Source of the DNA: Flavobacteriales bacterium
GTDB lineage: Bacteria; Bacteroidota; Bacteroidia; Flavobacteriales_D; Sanyastnellaceae
Length of the DNA stretch: 14,731 nt
Assembly (NCBI GenBank): GCA_028823435.1
Contig: JAPKBK010000018.1
Span: 1-14,731, forward strand
Direction: 5' to 3'
Shown: positions 1-6,866 of the stretch, one piece after another
How positions within the stretch are numbered: the first letter of the stretch is position 1
Layout of the letters: the number at the start of each line of letters is the position of its first letter
Position numbers and translations under genes: made by a program
Notes under the pieces: generated by a model
What the model was told of the DNA's origin: nothing
Databases searched by the model: none
Seen by the model: the letters and a program-made list of their open reading frames with translations, nothing else

Positions 1-486
1 GTTGTCACCGCAACAGGAAATAAGGACATCATCACATCAGCTCACTTTGAGAATATGAAGGACAAGGCGATTGTCTGTAACATTGGACATTTCGACAATG
101 AAATCGATATGGAATGGCTTAATAACACGCACGGTGCTTCCAAGGATGAGATCAAACCTCAAGTTGATCAGTATACGCTTAATGGAAAAGATATCATCGT
201 ACTTGCCGAAGGCCGTCTTGTAAACTTAGGATGCGCAACGGGTCATCCAAGCTTTGTGATGTCGAACTCATTCTCTAATCAAGTGCTGGCTCAATTGGAG
301 CTTTGGGAAAGGGCTGATCAATATGAAAATAAGGTTTACACGCTGCCTAAGAATCTAGATGAAAAAGTAGCGCGGCTTCATCTTGAAAAAGTCGGAGTCG
401 TACTTGAGGTTCTATCTCAAGACCAGGCAGATTACATTGGGGTTCCAGTTGAAGGGCCTTATAAATCTGATGAGTACCGTTACTGA
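1..486 (+). CDS. ahcY: Adenosylhomocysteinase (S-adenosyl-L-homocysteine hydrolase), C-terminal part
   Basis: This is the 3' end of a gene that begins before the window; frame 1 is open from base 1, so about 161 of the usual 430-470 residues are present. The enzyme reversibly splits S-adenosylhomocysteine into adenosine and homocysteine in the cytosol and so removes the inhibitory product of SAM-dependent methylation. Visible family signatures are VVTATGNKDII and CNIGHFDNEIDMEWL in the NAD-binding domain, then LAEGRLVNLGCATGHPSFVM, SNQVLAQLELW, and the C-terminal tail ending PYKSDEYRY, whose Lys and Tyr reach the NAD site of the neighbouring subunit in known structures. The end is intact. It is the only plus-strand gene seen and converges on the neighbouring minus-strand gene with a 13-base gap. 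Identification is secure. Confidence 0.97.
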   Translation, partial: VVTATGNKDIITSAHFENMKDKAIVCNIGHFDNEIDMEWLNNTHGASKDEIKPQVDQYTLNGKDIIVLAEGRLVNLGCATGHPSFVMSNSFSNQVLAQLELWERADQYENKVYTLPKNLDEKVARLHLEKVGVVLEVLSQDQADYIGVPVEGPYKSDEYRY

Positions 487-499
487 TTAACCGCGTTCC

Positions 500-928
500 T
501 CAGTTATACACGTGGAGTATGGGAGGATTCCAATTCGTTCTGTATCGATGAAGTGAGAGTGTTGCAGGTCCTTGCATGACAGATCCGTCTAAGATGAGCC
601 ATTGCGATTCTGAACAATCGTCAGCATCCGAGAGTGTGATTCCGTCAGATTCTACTGTGACTTTACAATCTAACGCAACATCGAACGTCGCGTGCCTGTC
701 TAAGACCACAAATTCATCCATTGTATAACGGTATACAATAATTCCCTGTGATCCGCCCTGTAGTATTAAGTGCTCACCTGGATAATTCAGAGAATTGTAT
801 GCTGGGAGATTGAGGTTGACATCAAAATTCACAGGCACATATGGGATGTTTTGGTTATTCTGATCACACGTAGATTGTATGAGCAGAAAAGCACCCACCA
901 CAATCATTGGAATTTTAAAATACTTCAT
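500..928 (-). CDS. Small exported protein with a degenerate Rieske-like fold
   Basis: A 142-residue protein. The N-terminus is a hydrophobic export signal (about residues 5-20) ending in QSTC; Cys21 could be lipidated, although the lipobox is poor. The rest resembles the small Rieske-like proteins common in Bacteroidetes: LPAYNSLNYPG, then GIIVYRY, a box I region near DRHATF (77-82), a box II region DDCSESQW (103-110), and the late motif DGSVMQGPA (114-122) that follows the cluster loops in Rieske domains. By eye the four cluster ligands are absent (Ala80, Phe82, Asp103 and Ser106 sit where Cys, His, Cys and His are expected). Cys88 and Cys105 remain and could form the disulfide that links the two loops in true Rieske proteins. 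The gene overlaps tsaB by four bases (ATGA), so it is the last gene of that operon. Function is unknown; the Rieske relation is my reading, not a search result. Confidence 0.7.
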   Translation of the reverse strand: MKYFKIPMIVVGAFLLIQSTCDQNNQNIPYVPVNFDVNLNLPAYNSLNYPGEHLILQGGSQGIIVYRYTMDEFVVLDRHATFDVALDCKVTVESDGITLSDADDCSESQWLILDGSVMQGPATLSLHRYRTNWNPPILHVYN

Positions 929-1632
929 GTCTTCATTTCTTTACTCAACCCAAATGGATCTTTTGCTTTCCCTGCTATAAACTGTTTGAGATAAGTAGGT
1001 TCATACAATGCCAGATTCTCAAAGTTACTCGCTTCAAACCTATCTGTGGCGATATTCACGGCTGCCTCAGACGTAGGCCACGCTTCAAGAAAGAGTCTTT
1101 TTTCTCCCTTGAGGATGTCACGACATTTCAAAGCCCCATCACCTATAAAGCATATGTTTTCGTAGGTGTCCCAAGGGAATGTTTTTATCTCAGGGATAAT
1201 AAGAGCTTCAATCTCAGTTGCGCTTTCAAGATCTGAAGGAAAAGTTCTGCTGTAAACTTCCATCCTCCTAGCATCTAACATGCTCACGTATGCATCCATG
1301 CCAGGATGAGTGTTGCGGGCTTGTGTCGCCAAAACAGTTAAAGTGTCTACTGAAATTAAGGGGATTTTAAGCGCATGACAAATCCCCTTGGCGGTTGCGA
1401 CGCCTATTCTAAGCCCGGTGTAGGAACCTGGCCCACCTGAGACACTTACGGCTTTTAACTCGGATTTAGCGGTCCCGCTTTCTTTGAAAACCTCGTCAAT
1501 AAAAGGAAGCAGCATCTCTGCATGGCTGTACCCTTCATTTCGAACTGTTCGACTGGCAAGAAGTTTCCTTCGATTGGAAAGTGCAACTGAACATTGGCGG
1601 GTAGTCGTTTCTAAGTGAAGGAGTACAGACAT
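925..1632 (-). CDS. tsaB: tRNA threonylcarbamoyladenosine biosynthesis protein TsaB
   Basis: A 235-residue cytosolic protein of the ASKHA (actin/Hsp70) fold. TsaB is the non-catalytic partner that pairs with TsaD, and with TsaE, to transfer the threonylcarbamoyl group to A37 of ANN-decoding tRNAs. The N-terminus LLHLETTTRQCSVAL matches the first beta hairpin of the family, and VSGGPGSYTGLRIG (64-77), followed by ICHALKIPLISVDTL, is the TsaB/TsaD signature. The length is normal for TsaB; TsaD would be about 340 residues and carry metal-binding histidines. The start is an ATG 17 bases after the stop of the adaptor gene, and the 3' end overlaps the next gene by four bases. It is therefore probably co-transcribed with the efflux genes, although its function is unrelated to them. 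Confidence 0.95.
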   Translation of the reverse strand: MSVLLHLETTTRQCSVALSNRRKLLASRTVRNEGYSHAEMLLPFIDEVFKESGTAKSELKAVSVSGGPGSYTGLRIGVATAKGICHALKIPLISVDTLTVLATQARNTHPGMDAYVSMLDARRMEVYSRTFPSDLESATEIEALIIPEIKTFPWDTYENICFIGDGALKCRDILKGEKRLFLEAWPTSEAAVNIATDRFEASNFENLALYEPTYLKQFIAGKAKDPFGLSKEMKT

Positions 1633-1649
1633 CTATGGGTGGCAATTAT

Positions 1650-2951
1650 TTAGTCCTCATCTTTTGTCTTGGTTTCCTCACCCTCATCGTTGTCCTCAGC
1701 TATGCCTGAGACTGTGTCGCCATCTTCTAGCTTTCGAGATACCATGTCATATGGACCACTCACCAGCGTGGCGCCGTTTTCTATACCCGAAATTATTTCT
1801 ATATACCGGTTGTCCTGAATCCCTGTTTCGACCTTCGTCCAGGTTACCGTTTCATTGTCAAAAAGAAACACACCAAGTTCTGATTTATCGTCATCCTCCG
1901 ACTTTCGAGTTGTCACACATTGAATGGGGACAGATACAATGTCTGTTACATTTTTTGTCAGAAGATCTACAGTAGCACTCATCCCAGGACGGAAAGGTGA
2001 TTGAGATGAGGTGGCGTTTGAAAGAAGGTGCTGATAGCTTTCGGGGTCAATCCCTACTTTTACAGAAAAATTGGTGACTTGATCCAAATTGAATCCGTTC
2101 GAACCCGCATTTAAAGCGGTATTTCCAATTTCAGTGACTTGGCCTAGAAATGTTTCAGACAAATAGGCATCGACCTCAATTTCAGACTTATTCCCCATTG
2201 CCACTCTTACAATGTCACTTTCGTTGACTTCAATATCAACCTCCATTTCACTTAAATTGCTAATCTTCATGACGACTTCTCCTGCAACAAATCCGTTTCC
2301 TTGAACACTTTCGCCCACTTCTTTGACCAATGCCGTTACAATGCCAGATTGGGGTGCACGTAGTGTTGTTCTAGATAAGTTGTCTAATGTTTCTTGTAAA
2401 GATGCTTTTGCACTTAAAATAGAATAATTTGCGCTTTTTACGCCTTCCTCTGAACTTGTGAGCGTTGCTTTTGCATTGTGAATTGCGGCTTCTGATTGGT
2501 CATAGTCAGCCTGAGAGATTACCCCATTTGAAAAAAGATTCTGAGTACGTTCCCAAGATTTTTCGGCGACAAACAGATTTGCTTCGCTTGTTGCAAGCAT
2601 CGCTTTTGCGGATGACAAATTCGACAGCGTCGTGTTGACAGCAGCTTGCGCTCTGTTTCTTGCTGCGATGTATACATCTGGGTTGATTTGGGCCAACAGA
2701 TCACCCTCATTCACTTGATCTCCTTCCACCACTGGAAGGTCAATTAACTGTCCACTTACCTCAGCAGAAATATTCACTTCCAGTACAGGCTGAATTTTCC
2801 CAGACGCACTCACTCTTTCTGTGATGGACCTCATGGCTGCTGTTGTGGTCGTTGTTTCTGGAAGCTCCCTTTCTCCGCCAAACAATGAGGCCACAATGAC
2901 AAGAAGCACTACAACGACTCCAAGGATAAGAAATATCTTTTTCTTTTTCAT
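1650..2951 (-). CDS. HlyD/MacA-type periplasmic adaptor (membrane fusion protein)
   Basis: A 433-residue adaptor that would bridge an inner-membrane pump and a TolC-type channel. One membrane anchor is at about residues 5-23 after a KKKK start. The first half of the lipoyl (barrel-sandwich) domain is at about 44-92 (EVSGQLIDLPVVEGDQVNEG). A long alpha-hairpin rich in Ala, Ser and Glu runs from about 93 to 195, and the second lipoyl half starts at LRAPQSGIVTALVKEVGESV (197-216). Beta-barrel and membrane-proximal domains follow, with FRPGMSATVDLL (320-331) typical of MacA relatives. The tail from about 418 is very acidic (NDEGEE). It lies nine bases after the TolC-type gene. Automatic annotation would probably call it an efflux RND periplasmic adaptor, but the shape fits ABC-type (MacA) systems at least as well. 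No pump gene is beside it. Confidence 0.93.
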   Translation of the reverse strand: MKKKKIFLILGVVVVLLVIVASLFGGERELPETTTTTAAMRSITERVSASGKIQPVLEVNISAEVSGQLIDLPVVEGDQVNEGDLLAQINPDVYIAARNRAQAAVNTTLSNLSSAKAMLATSEANLFVAEKSWERTQNLFSNGVISQADYDQSEAAIHNAKATLTSSEEGVKSANYSILSAKASLQETLDNLSRTTLRAPQSGIVTALVKEVGESVQGNGFVAGEVVMKISNLSEMEVDIEVNESDIVRVAMGNKSEIEVDAYLSETFLGQVTEIGNTALNAGSNGFNLDQVTNFSVKVGIDPESYQHLLSNATSSQSPFRPGMSATVDLLTKNVTDIVSVPIQCVTTRKSEDDDKSELGVFLFDNETVTWTKVETGIQDNRYIEIISGIENGATLVSGPYDMVSRKLEDGDTVSGIAEDNDEGEETKTKDED

Positions 2952-2960
2952 AGCTAAAGT

Positions 2961-4400
2961 TTAACGAAGTGTAATTGCCTTTCCTTGATAGAAATCTAAG
3001 ATTTTAGATTTAAAGACAAGGTCGTATCTCGTTCGTAAGCTATTTGTTCGCGCGTTATCTAAACGTGCCCTAGAGTCTGCGTACTCAAGTGCTGATATCG
3101 CGCCGGCTTCAAACCTTAATTCGGTGTTTGTAAAGGCGAGTTCGGCAGCAGCCAATGCCGCTTCTTGTGCGAGCAAGTTTTTCTGTGCCGCCACAGCATC
3201 GGCCCAAGCACCTTCAATGTTTTGTGTGAGGATTTGTACAGTCGCTTCTTCAGCATACTTCGATTGAAGAATGCCTATCTCTGCTTGTTGTACAGCATTT
3301 CTGGTCGCGAATCCATTAAAAATGGGGATGCTTAACGAGAAAAAGACGCTTTGGTTAATGTTGTCACTTAACTGATCCGTGAATGGAATGGTTGTGTATG
3401 TTACGTCACTGTAATCAATCACAGGTGCAATTAATAAAAAACCCTCTTGAGTCATGATGGTATAATTGGTTGTAGAAGGGTCCATGTTCCCTTGTCGTCT
3501 GTTTCCAGAATATCCGGACCCAAAGTTGTATGAAGCAAATAGTCGAGGCTGGTAGTTTGTTTTTGCGATATCAAGATTGAGATACGAATCATCCACGGTA
3601 AGTGCTGCGGCACGAATTTCGGGGAAGGTACCTAAAGCGTAATTAATCGCAAGTTCAGAAGAGGGTGGGAGTGCAGAAAATTCTAAATCCTCCTTCGAAG
3701 GCTTCACGATTTCAAAGGTTTCGGCTTGCGCGCGGGTTAATTGAAGGAGCTGAACAATATTTAGTTTGGCAAGATATTGCGCATTTTCACTAGAGACGAG
3801 GGAAGCATAATCGGACGCCTCTTGGGCTTGGACATCCAGCAAATCCGATTCGGGTGCAGCTCCAGCTTCGACAAGTTTCCCGACACGGTTGGCTTGTCGT
3901 TGCGTGGTCTCTAAATTCAGCGTCGCCAGGGTGACGAATTCTTCTTGAAAAAGCACATTGAGATAAGCAGCTGAGATTGATAACGCAAGATCATTTTTTG
4001 TTTGTTCGAGGTTGATCATTGCGATATCGACTCCGAGCGCAGCACGCTTTAAATTCAAGTGGTTTTTAAATCCATTGTATAACGTAATGCCTGAATTCAG
4101 CCCAAAACTATTTGATTGAATCGCATCTGTTGCAAATTCGTTTGTAAAAGGGTCAATGGTCATACCGATGTTATAGCCATGAGAACCAGATGCGTTAAGC
4201 GAAGGAAGGAATGCACCTTTTGCACTGAATAAACCTATTTCAGCACGGTCATTGTTTAATGCGCTCTGCTTTATTTGAAGATTGTACTCAAAAGCATGGT
4301 TGATGCACTTTTGAAGAGACCAAACTGAGGTCTGTGCAATCAGAGATCCGGATAACAGGACAATGTATGTAATGATAGCCGTTGAGATGAATCTAGTCAT
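2961..4400 (-). CDS. TolC family outer-membrane efflux channel
   Basis: A 479-residue outer-membrane factor. A signal peptide with likely cleavage after Ala22 (SLIA/QT) is followed by VWSLQKCINHAFEYN, the usual opening of Bacteroidetes TolC proteins. Two similar halves follow (about 25-235 and 265-470), each with long Ala/Leu/Gln-rich helices that build the periplasmic tunnel, for example LAQEAALAAAELAFTNTELR and then FEAGAISALEYADSRARLD near the end. It would form a trimeric exit duct for small molecules or peptides. It is the first gene of a tight operon with the adaptor, tsaB and the Rieske-like gene, and a strong promoter match sits 26 bases upstream. The ATG at 4398-4400 suits that promoter spacing. 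The substrate cannot be inferred. Confidence 0.94.
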   Translation of the reverse strand: MTRFISTAIITYIVLLSGSLIAQTSVWSLQKCINHAFEYNLQIKQSALNNDRAEIGLFSAKGAFLPSLNASGSHGYNIGMTIDPFTNEFATDAIQSNSFGLNSGITLYNGFKNHLNLKRAALGVDIAMINLEQTKNDLALSISAAYLNVLFQEEFVTLATLNLETTQRQANRVGKLVEAGAAPESDLLDVQAQEASDYASLVSSENAQYLAKLNIVQLLQLTRAQAETFEIVKPSKEDLEFSALPPSSELAINYALGTFPEIRAAALTVDDSYLNLDIAKTNYQPRLFASYNFGSGYSGNRRQGNMDPSTTNYTIMTQEGFLLIAPVIDYSDVTYTTIPFTDQLSDNINQSVFFSLSIPIFNGFATRNAVQQAEIGILQSKYAEEATVQILTQNIEGAWADAVAAQKNLLAQEAALAAAELAFTNTELRFEAGAISALEYADSRARLDNARTNSLRTRYDLVFKSKILDFYQGKAITLR

Positions 4401-4425
4401 GTGAGAAGTAAAGGAATTATTCGTA

Positions 4426-4454
4426 CAAATTTAACGAATAGACCCTCATACAAA
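4426..4454 (-). promoter_or_regulatory. Bacteroidetes-type housekeeping promoter for the TolC-adaptor-tsaB operon
   Basis: Read on the minus strand, TTTG (4451-4454) is followed by exactly 17 bases and then TAAATTTG (4426-4433). This matches the Bacteroidetes primary sigma-factor consensus TTTG, 17-20 bases, TAnnTTTG. The expected transcript start lies about seven bases further on, leaving a leader of roughly 15-20 bases before the TolC ATG. It occupies the 62-base gap between the small CxxC gene and the TolC gene, so it separates the oxidase block from the efflux operon. Confidence 0.75.
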
Positions 4455-4462
4455 CATAAATA

Positions 4463-4693
4463 CTATCCCTCCTCTTTGTTAAATCTTTTCCAGACGAGCA
4501 CAAGTCCTATTCCAATAAGCAAATACGGAATAATCATGATGAAGATAATCCCCTGGTTAAGTCCCGTTCCCATCATCCCTTGATTCGCACTTTGTTCTCC
4601 AAGGGCCTTACACATGACGCATTGTCCCCACGATGGCACTGACACTGATAAGGTGACAAATGCAAGAAGGAAGATGTGTTTTAACCGATTCAT
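4463..4693 (-). CDS. Small exported membrane protein with a CxxC motif, oxidase-cluster associated
   Basis: A 76-residue protein. I chose the ATG at 4691-4693, which starts MNRLKHIFLL, a normal signal sequence; longer versions of the frame would run far into the upstream gene and give a poor N-terminus. The signal peptide probably ends near SWG/Q (residue 23), leaving a mature start QCVMCK in which Cys25 and Cys28 form a CxxC pair at the very N-terminus. A short Gln/Asn/Gly-rich stretch and one membrane helix (about 49-68, GIIFIMIIPYLLIGIGLVLV) follow, then a basic cytoplasmic tail. Its start shares one base with the stop of the DUF420 gene (TAATG), which implies coupled translation. Similar small proteins occur beside SCO and DUF420 genes in other Bacteroidetes. 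A role in copper or thiol handling during oxidase assembly is inference only. Confidence 0.82.
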   Translation of the reverse strand: MNRLKHIFLLAFVTLSVSVPSWGQCVMCKALGEQSANQGMMGTGLNQGIIFIMIIPYLLIGIGLVLVWKRFNKEEG

Positions 4694-5232
4694 TACGCAG
4701 GGTAGTAGGGGCTTATCATCAAATAAACAATCACTCCGGTTGCTGTAACGTATAACCATATGGGCCAGGTAAAATGCGCGAGTTTTTTATGCTTCTCCAC
4801 TTCCATTGCCCAACCTCGTGCATATGTGAACAACACCAATGGGACAATGGCGGCAGAGAGAACGATATGTGTCAACAAGATGAACAAGTAGATCATCTTG
4901 ATTGACGATTCTCCTTGGAATCGGGTAGGGGCAGTTGTAAAGTGGAATACGATGTAACTCAATAAGAACAGAACACTCAACCCTACAGCTGTCGATGTTA
5001 GCGCTCTGTGAAGCTTTATTTTTCCGGCCCTAATCGCGATCCAGGCGCCCAACAAAGCAAAGAATGCTGTGCCATTCAGGATTGCGTTCATTTTAGGGAG
5101 TAAGTAAAGTTTGGCAGCTGTTTCCGGAGATAAATCTAACGGTGGTAGATACGCTAGTAGCGTCACGACAACGGGTATTATGATGGTAACAGACCATACA
5201 ATCACTTTAAGTTGAGAATCTGTAAGTTTCAT
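4693..5232 (-). CDS. DUF420 membrane protein (YozB/CtaM-like oxidase maturation factor)
   Basis: A 179-residue integral membrane protein with about five helices (near 10-29, 50-68, 79-98, 113-136 and 155-173). Histidines conserved in the DUF420 family appear as LHRA (His75), FHFTT (His97), LLTHIVLSA (His122) and KHKKLAHFTWPIWLYV (His148 and His153). In Staphylococcus aureus the DUF420 protein CtaM is needed for maturation of heme aa3-type oxidase, and its place here directly after SCO fits that role. The start codon follows the SCO stop with no gap (TAAATG on the coding strand), and the stop shares a base with the next start, so three genes appear translationally linked. Family assignment is strong; the molecular role is by analogy. 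Confidence 0.9.
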   Translation of the reverse strand: MKLTDSQLKVIVWSVTIIIPVVVTLLAYLPPLDLSPETAAKLYLLPKMNAILNGTAFFALLGAWIAIRAGKIKLHRALTSTAVGLSVLFLLSYIVFHFTTAPTRFQGESSIKMIYLFILLTHIVLSAAIVPLVLFTYARGWAMEVEKHKKLAHFTWPIWLYVTATGVIVYLMISPYYPA

Positions 5233-6450
5233 TTATTCTGTAATTAATTGATACACATGATCGATCATTTTATCGACTTCTTCCGTGGAGGTTCCATCGT
5301 AGTATCCTCTTATTCTGTCACGTTTATCTATGAGAACGAAGGAGTCAGAATGGAAAAAGCCACCTGCTGCGGTATCGCTTGGAAGGGCAGTGAGGAAATA
5401 CCCCTCTTTTGCCTGATCATATAAGTCCTCCTTATCTCCGGTGAGAAATTTCCACTGTGAGGTGTCTGCACCTATCCTTTCAGCATAACCAGCGAGACGT
5501 TCTGGCGTATCTCTTTCTGGATCCACAGAATGACTCAAAATGATGACTTCCTCAGTACTTACACCGTTTTTTCTTAAAATTACTTGGGTTCTTGCCAGTT
5601 GAGCACTCAACAATGGACAAATGGTAGGGCAAGACGTAAAGAAGTAATCGACGATTCTAATTGTGCCTTTTACATCTCGGTGACTTACTTTCTGATTGTC
5701 TATTCCAGTAAATTCAAACATAGGAACGGTGTGCCCTTCAGGTCCCAAAACGGGGAGTGGTGCAGGTGGGTTTTTGTCGAACGCTTCTTGCTTTTTCTGT
5801 CGGGCGTATTCTGCAAGATCCATTTCCTTCCTCAAGAGTGCAATATCCTCAGTTGCATCCCTCAAGGCATCTTCAGAAGCGGCATGATAGACTCCCCGGA
5901 GATATCCTTTTGCATCTACCAGCCAAAGCGTGGCGATGTTGTCAGGTTCTTCTGTGTCACGCGTAATCCTAAACTCCTCACGAATGATTCTGTCAATTTC
6001 TATCTTTTCTCCGGTTAAGAACTGCCATTTTCCGTCTACACCATTGTAGCGCGTATTCATGTCAACATATTTTGACAAGACGTCCGGTGTGTCGTGTTCT
6101 GGACTTAAGGTGAAGCATACGATTGAGATACCTTCCTTATCTCTGTACCTGAAATTAGGCCAAAGAAGCTGTCTTGTCATTGCCCCAACATGAGGGGCGT
6201 CGGTCCCAAAAAAAGCTGCGATCCATACCTGGCCTTTCAATTCTTCTGAACCAAAGGGATCGGAATCCTGATTTGTGAGTTGAAAGTCACCCACGCTGTA
6301 TACTCCTGGAACAAGAGAATCAATAGCCCCACTTTCCATAAAATAAGGAAGTGTGTTGAATTTGTGGTTTCCCATGATTCCAAGAACCACAATCCCCGTA
6401 ATAGGGAGAGCCAATAATAGAAAGATTAATGCAATCCTCTTCTTATGCAT
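5233..6450 (-). CDS. SCO family copper chaperone with two tandem thioredoxin-like domains, the first degenerate
   Basis: A 405-residue protein, about twice the usual 190-230 of SCO/SenC proteins. An N-terminal membrane anchor (about 5-26) places both domains in the periplasm. Domain 2 (about 240-405) is a normal SCO domain: DYFFTSCPTICPL with Cys274 and Cys278, VDPERDTPERL, and FFHSDS with His367, the three copper ligands used to load the CuA site of oxidase subunit II. Domain 1 (about 47-205) has the same landmarks in order (AAFFGTDAPHVG, LSPEHDTPDVL, KWQFLTGEK, TLWLVDAKGYLRGVY), but Asp84, Val88 and Asn171 sit at the ligand positions, so it should not bind copper the same way. A charged helical linker (about 206-230, rich in Lys, Glu and Gln) joins them. 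It lies between subunit IV and DUF420. The family is certain; the role of domain 1 is unknown. Confidence 0.93.
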   Translation of the reverse strand: MHKKRIALIFLLLALPITGIVVLGIMGNHKFNTLPYFMESGAIDSLVPGVYSVGDFQLTNQDSDPFGSEELKGQVWIAAFFGTDAPHVGAMTRQLLWPNFRYRDKEGISIVCFTLSPEHDTPDVLSKYVDMNTRYNGVDGKWQFLTGEKIEIDRIIREEFRITRDTEEPDNIATLWLVDAKGYLRGVYHAASEDALRDATEDIALLRKEMDLAEYARQKKQEAFDKNPPAPLPVLGPEGHTVPMFEFTGIDNQKVSHRDVKGTIRIVDYFFTSCPTICPLLSAQLARTQVILRKNGVSTEEVIILSHSVDPERDTPERLAGYAERIGADTSQWKFLTGDKEDLYDQAKEGYFLTALPSDTAAGGFFHSDSFVLIDKRDRIRGYYDGTSTEEVDKMIDHVYQLITE

Positions 6451-6476
6451 GGCAGTTAGAATTCGGCGAGAAGGCC

Positions 6477-6854
6477 TTAATGAAAATTAGTGAGGTTGTA
6501 TAAATGTGCAAAACCTTCAGTAATGGCTATAAATACGAGATATACGATAAAGATGAGATAGGGGATTAAAACGGTCTTTTTCATGACACTTCTCTCTTCT
6601 CCAAGATGCATAAAAGACATGACAATGTACCCAGCTTTGACAAGGGTTAATGTCACAAAAGTCCACTTAATCATTTCCCAAGAAAATGTTTCAGAACGCT
6701 TGAATATGACTCCCATAGCCACCTCAACCGCTGTTATCGCTGTCAACAGAACCGTAACAAAGATAATATTCTTTCGAATTTTAACCCCTTCTTCTTCACT
6801 GTGATGAGCGTTTAAAGGGTAACTGTCATTTACAATAAGATCGTCGCGTTCCAT
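6477..6854 (-). CDS. Cytochrome c oxidase subunit IV (prokaryotic type)
   Basis: A 125-residue membrane protein with a hydrophilic N-terminus of about 27 residues and three helices (about 28-50, 61-82 and 92-114). The second contains FVTLTLVKAGYIVMSFMHLG, the typical Lys and Met-His pattern of small prokaryotic oxidase subunit IV (CtaF/CyoD-like). It is a non-catalytic subunit thought to stabilise the heme-copper oxidase complex. The gene starts 12 bases after the stop of the 326-residue subunit III gene and is 26 bases before the SCO gene, the standard Bacteroidetes order. Nothing unusual was seen in it. Confidence 0.9.
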   Translation of the reverse strand: MERDDLIVNDSYPLNAHHSEEEGVKIRKNIIFVTVLLTAITAVEVAMGVIFKRSETFSWEMIKWTFVTLTLVKAGYIVMSFMHLGEERSVMKKTVLIPYLIFIVYLVFIAITEGFAHLYNLTNFH

Positions 6855-6866
6855 AATTGAGTGCTA

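Noticed and set aside
925..1632. TsaD (catalytic threonylcarbamoyltransferase) as an alternative for the tsaB call.
   Set aside because: The protein is about 100 residues too short and lacks the metal-binding His motif of TsaD.
1650..2951. Reading the adaptor and TolC genes as a complete RND multidrug efflux operon.
   Set aside because: No roughly 1000-residue RND pump or ABC pump is encoded nearby, so a full tripartite system cannot be claimed from this window.
4694..4759. A 22-residue N-terminal extension of the small CxxC protein.
   Set aside because: It would lie wholly inside the DUF420 coding region and put polar, atypical residues before a clear signal peptide; the TAATG-coupled ATG at 4693 is a better start.
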